Shown in pieces: positions 63,313-64,000 of a stretch of 64,000 nucleotides of DNA; position 1 is the stretch's first letter, and the number at the start of each line of letters is the position of its first letter. The notes under the pieces were generated by a model. That model was not told the DNA's origin. It did not search any database and was given only the letters and a program-made list of their open reading frames with translations. The DNA is from Kaistia dalseonensis (GTDB lineage Bacteria; Pseudomonadota; Alphaproteobacteria; Rhizobiales; Kaistiaceae). The translations under genes and the position numbers were made by a program. Location of the stretch: contig NZ_JAUSVO010000001.1 in NCBI RefSeq assembly GCF_030814715.1, positions 1,240,001-1,304,000 of the forward strand, read 5' to 3'.

Positions 63313-64000
63313 TTAAGCGGACAGCCAGAGCAGGCCTTCTGGGCGGGCGATCACGGCGGCGGTGGCAAGGCCGATGAAAAGGCCATGCTCCACGACCCCC
63401 GGAATCGCGGCAAGAGCAAGACTCAAGGCTTCTGGCTCTTGAATGAGGCCAAAAGATGCATCGATGATGGCGTGTCCACCATCGGTTACGAACGGCTTGC
63501 CGTCGGCGCCCTGGCGCCGCGCCAGCTTCGGCGGCAGCCCGAGCCGGGTCGCGGCGGCGGCGATCGCCAGGACGGTCGCACCCAGTCCGAAATGATTGAC
63601 CTCGATCGGCAGCGGAAACGCGCCGAGCGTATCGACGAGCTTCGTTCCGTCGGCGATGACGATCATGCGATCCGAAGCGGCCGCGACGATCTTCTCGCGC
63701 AGCAATGCCCCACCGCCGCCCTTGATCAGGCGCAGCGCATGGTCGAGCTCGTCGGCGCCATCGACCGTCAGATCGAGATGCGGCGTTTCGTCGAGCGTTG
63801 TGAGCGTGATCCCTTCGGCGCGGGCGAGAGCAGCTGTGCGCTCCGAAGTCGGCACGCCGATAATGTCGAGACCACCCCGGACCCGCTCGCCGAGACCACG
63901 GACGAAGTGTTCCGCGGTCGACCCCGTCCCGATGCCGAGCCGCATGCCGGGACGGACATGCTCCAACGCCGCCAGGGCGGCCTGCTTCTTGAGATCGTCG
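63313..64000 (-). CDS. rpiA: ribose-5-phosphate isomerase A (5' end beyond the window)
   Basis: Pentose-phosphate enzyme interconverting ribose 5-phosphate and ribulose 5-phosphate. The visible part of about 229 residues has [32 protein letters not shown] with the catalytic Asp pair, [16 protein letters not shown] with the catalytic Lys, and NHFG. The frame runs through the right edge (reading [19 protein letters not shown]), so only a few N-terminal residues are missing. Confidence 0.95.
   Translation of the reverse strand, partial: DDLKKQAALAALEHVRPGMRLGIGTGSTAEHFVRGLGERVRGGLDIIGVPTSERTAALARAEGITLTTLDETPHLDLTVDGADELDHALRLIKGGGGALLREKIVAAASDRMIVIADGTKLVDTLGAFPLPIEVNHFGLGATVLAIAAAATRLGLPPKLARRQGADGKPFVTDGGHAIIDASFGLIQEPEALSLALAAIPGVVEHGLFIGLATAAVIARPEGLLWLSA

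Overview
The window is GC-rich, densely coded chromosomal DNA with GC-biased third positions, many ATGA start/stop overlaps and occasional GTG/TTG starts. Gene content points to an alphaproteobacterium, most likely of the order Hyphomicrobiales (rhizobia and relatives): a DUF2865 envelope protein, a short GltX, a class II DAHP synthase, GatB, abundant ABC importers, GguC-type sugar-acid catabolism, and a PTS that serves a kinase rather than sugar import. Genus is not assigned. No tRNA, rRNA, CRISPR array or transposase was recognised.

Layout. 1-7.2 kb: GNAT acetyltransferase, an MFS exporter facing it across a perfect 12-bp terminator stem, a small conserved-looking protein, a basic amino-acid antiporter-like permease and polA. 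7.2-17.3 kb (minus strand): a 10-kb operon reading substrate-binding protein, two permeases, a 70-aa membrane protein, two ABC ATPases, dhaL, dhaM, HPr, enzyme I, an HTH-like protein, dhaK. It combines an ABC importer with a PEP-driven dihydroxyacetone-type kinase that has its own complete phosphorelay. 17.8-25.1 kb: nucleoside deoxyribosyltransferase, amidase and nucleoside hydrolase (plus strand) facing a two-subunit molybdenum hydroxylase with a fused tri-haem cytochrome c (minus strand). The nucleoside hydrolase and the hydroxylase share a look-alike palindromic operator. 25.4-29.4 kb: a four-gene ABC importer. 29.4-35 kb: aldo/keto reductase with divergent LysR, then a GntR / GguC-type / aldehyde dehydrogenase sugar-acid cluster.

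35-48 kb is mostly core-like: Nu-type GST, gatB, creA, MATE exporter, DUF2865 protein, gltX, RecD-like helicase, L,D-transpeptidase, a Kef-type antiporter, a LigB-fold dioxygenase and a TetR/MFS divergent pair. 49.8-52.1 kb is the most rearranged-looking stretch: a 704-aa RTX repeat protein lies between an intact MFS gene and a second, truncated copy of that gene's 3' end, followed by an APH(6)-like kinase. 53-64 kb: GFA-type protein, class II DAHP synthase, an AlkA glycosylase overlapping a stand-alone Ada zinc domain, a glycosyltransferase pair (GT2 plus GT-C-like membrane protein) with composition unlike its surroundings, an MHS-type MFS transporter, glutathione reductase, a DUF2059 protein and rpiA, which runs off the right edge.

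The strongest candidates for undescribed biology are the ABC-Dha-PTS operon, the shared operator joining nucleoside hydrolysis to a cytochrome-linked hydroxylase, and the RTX gene bracketed by a duplicated transporter tail. All functional statements come from reading motifs and context; no database search was possible.
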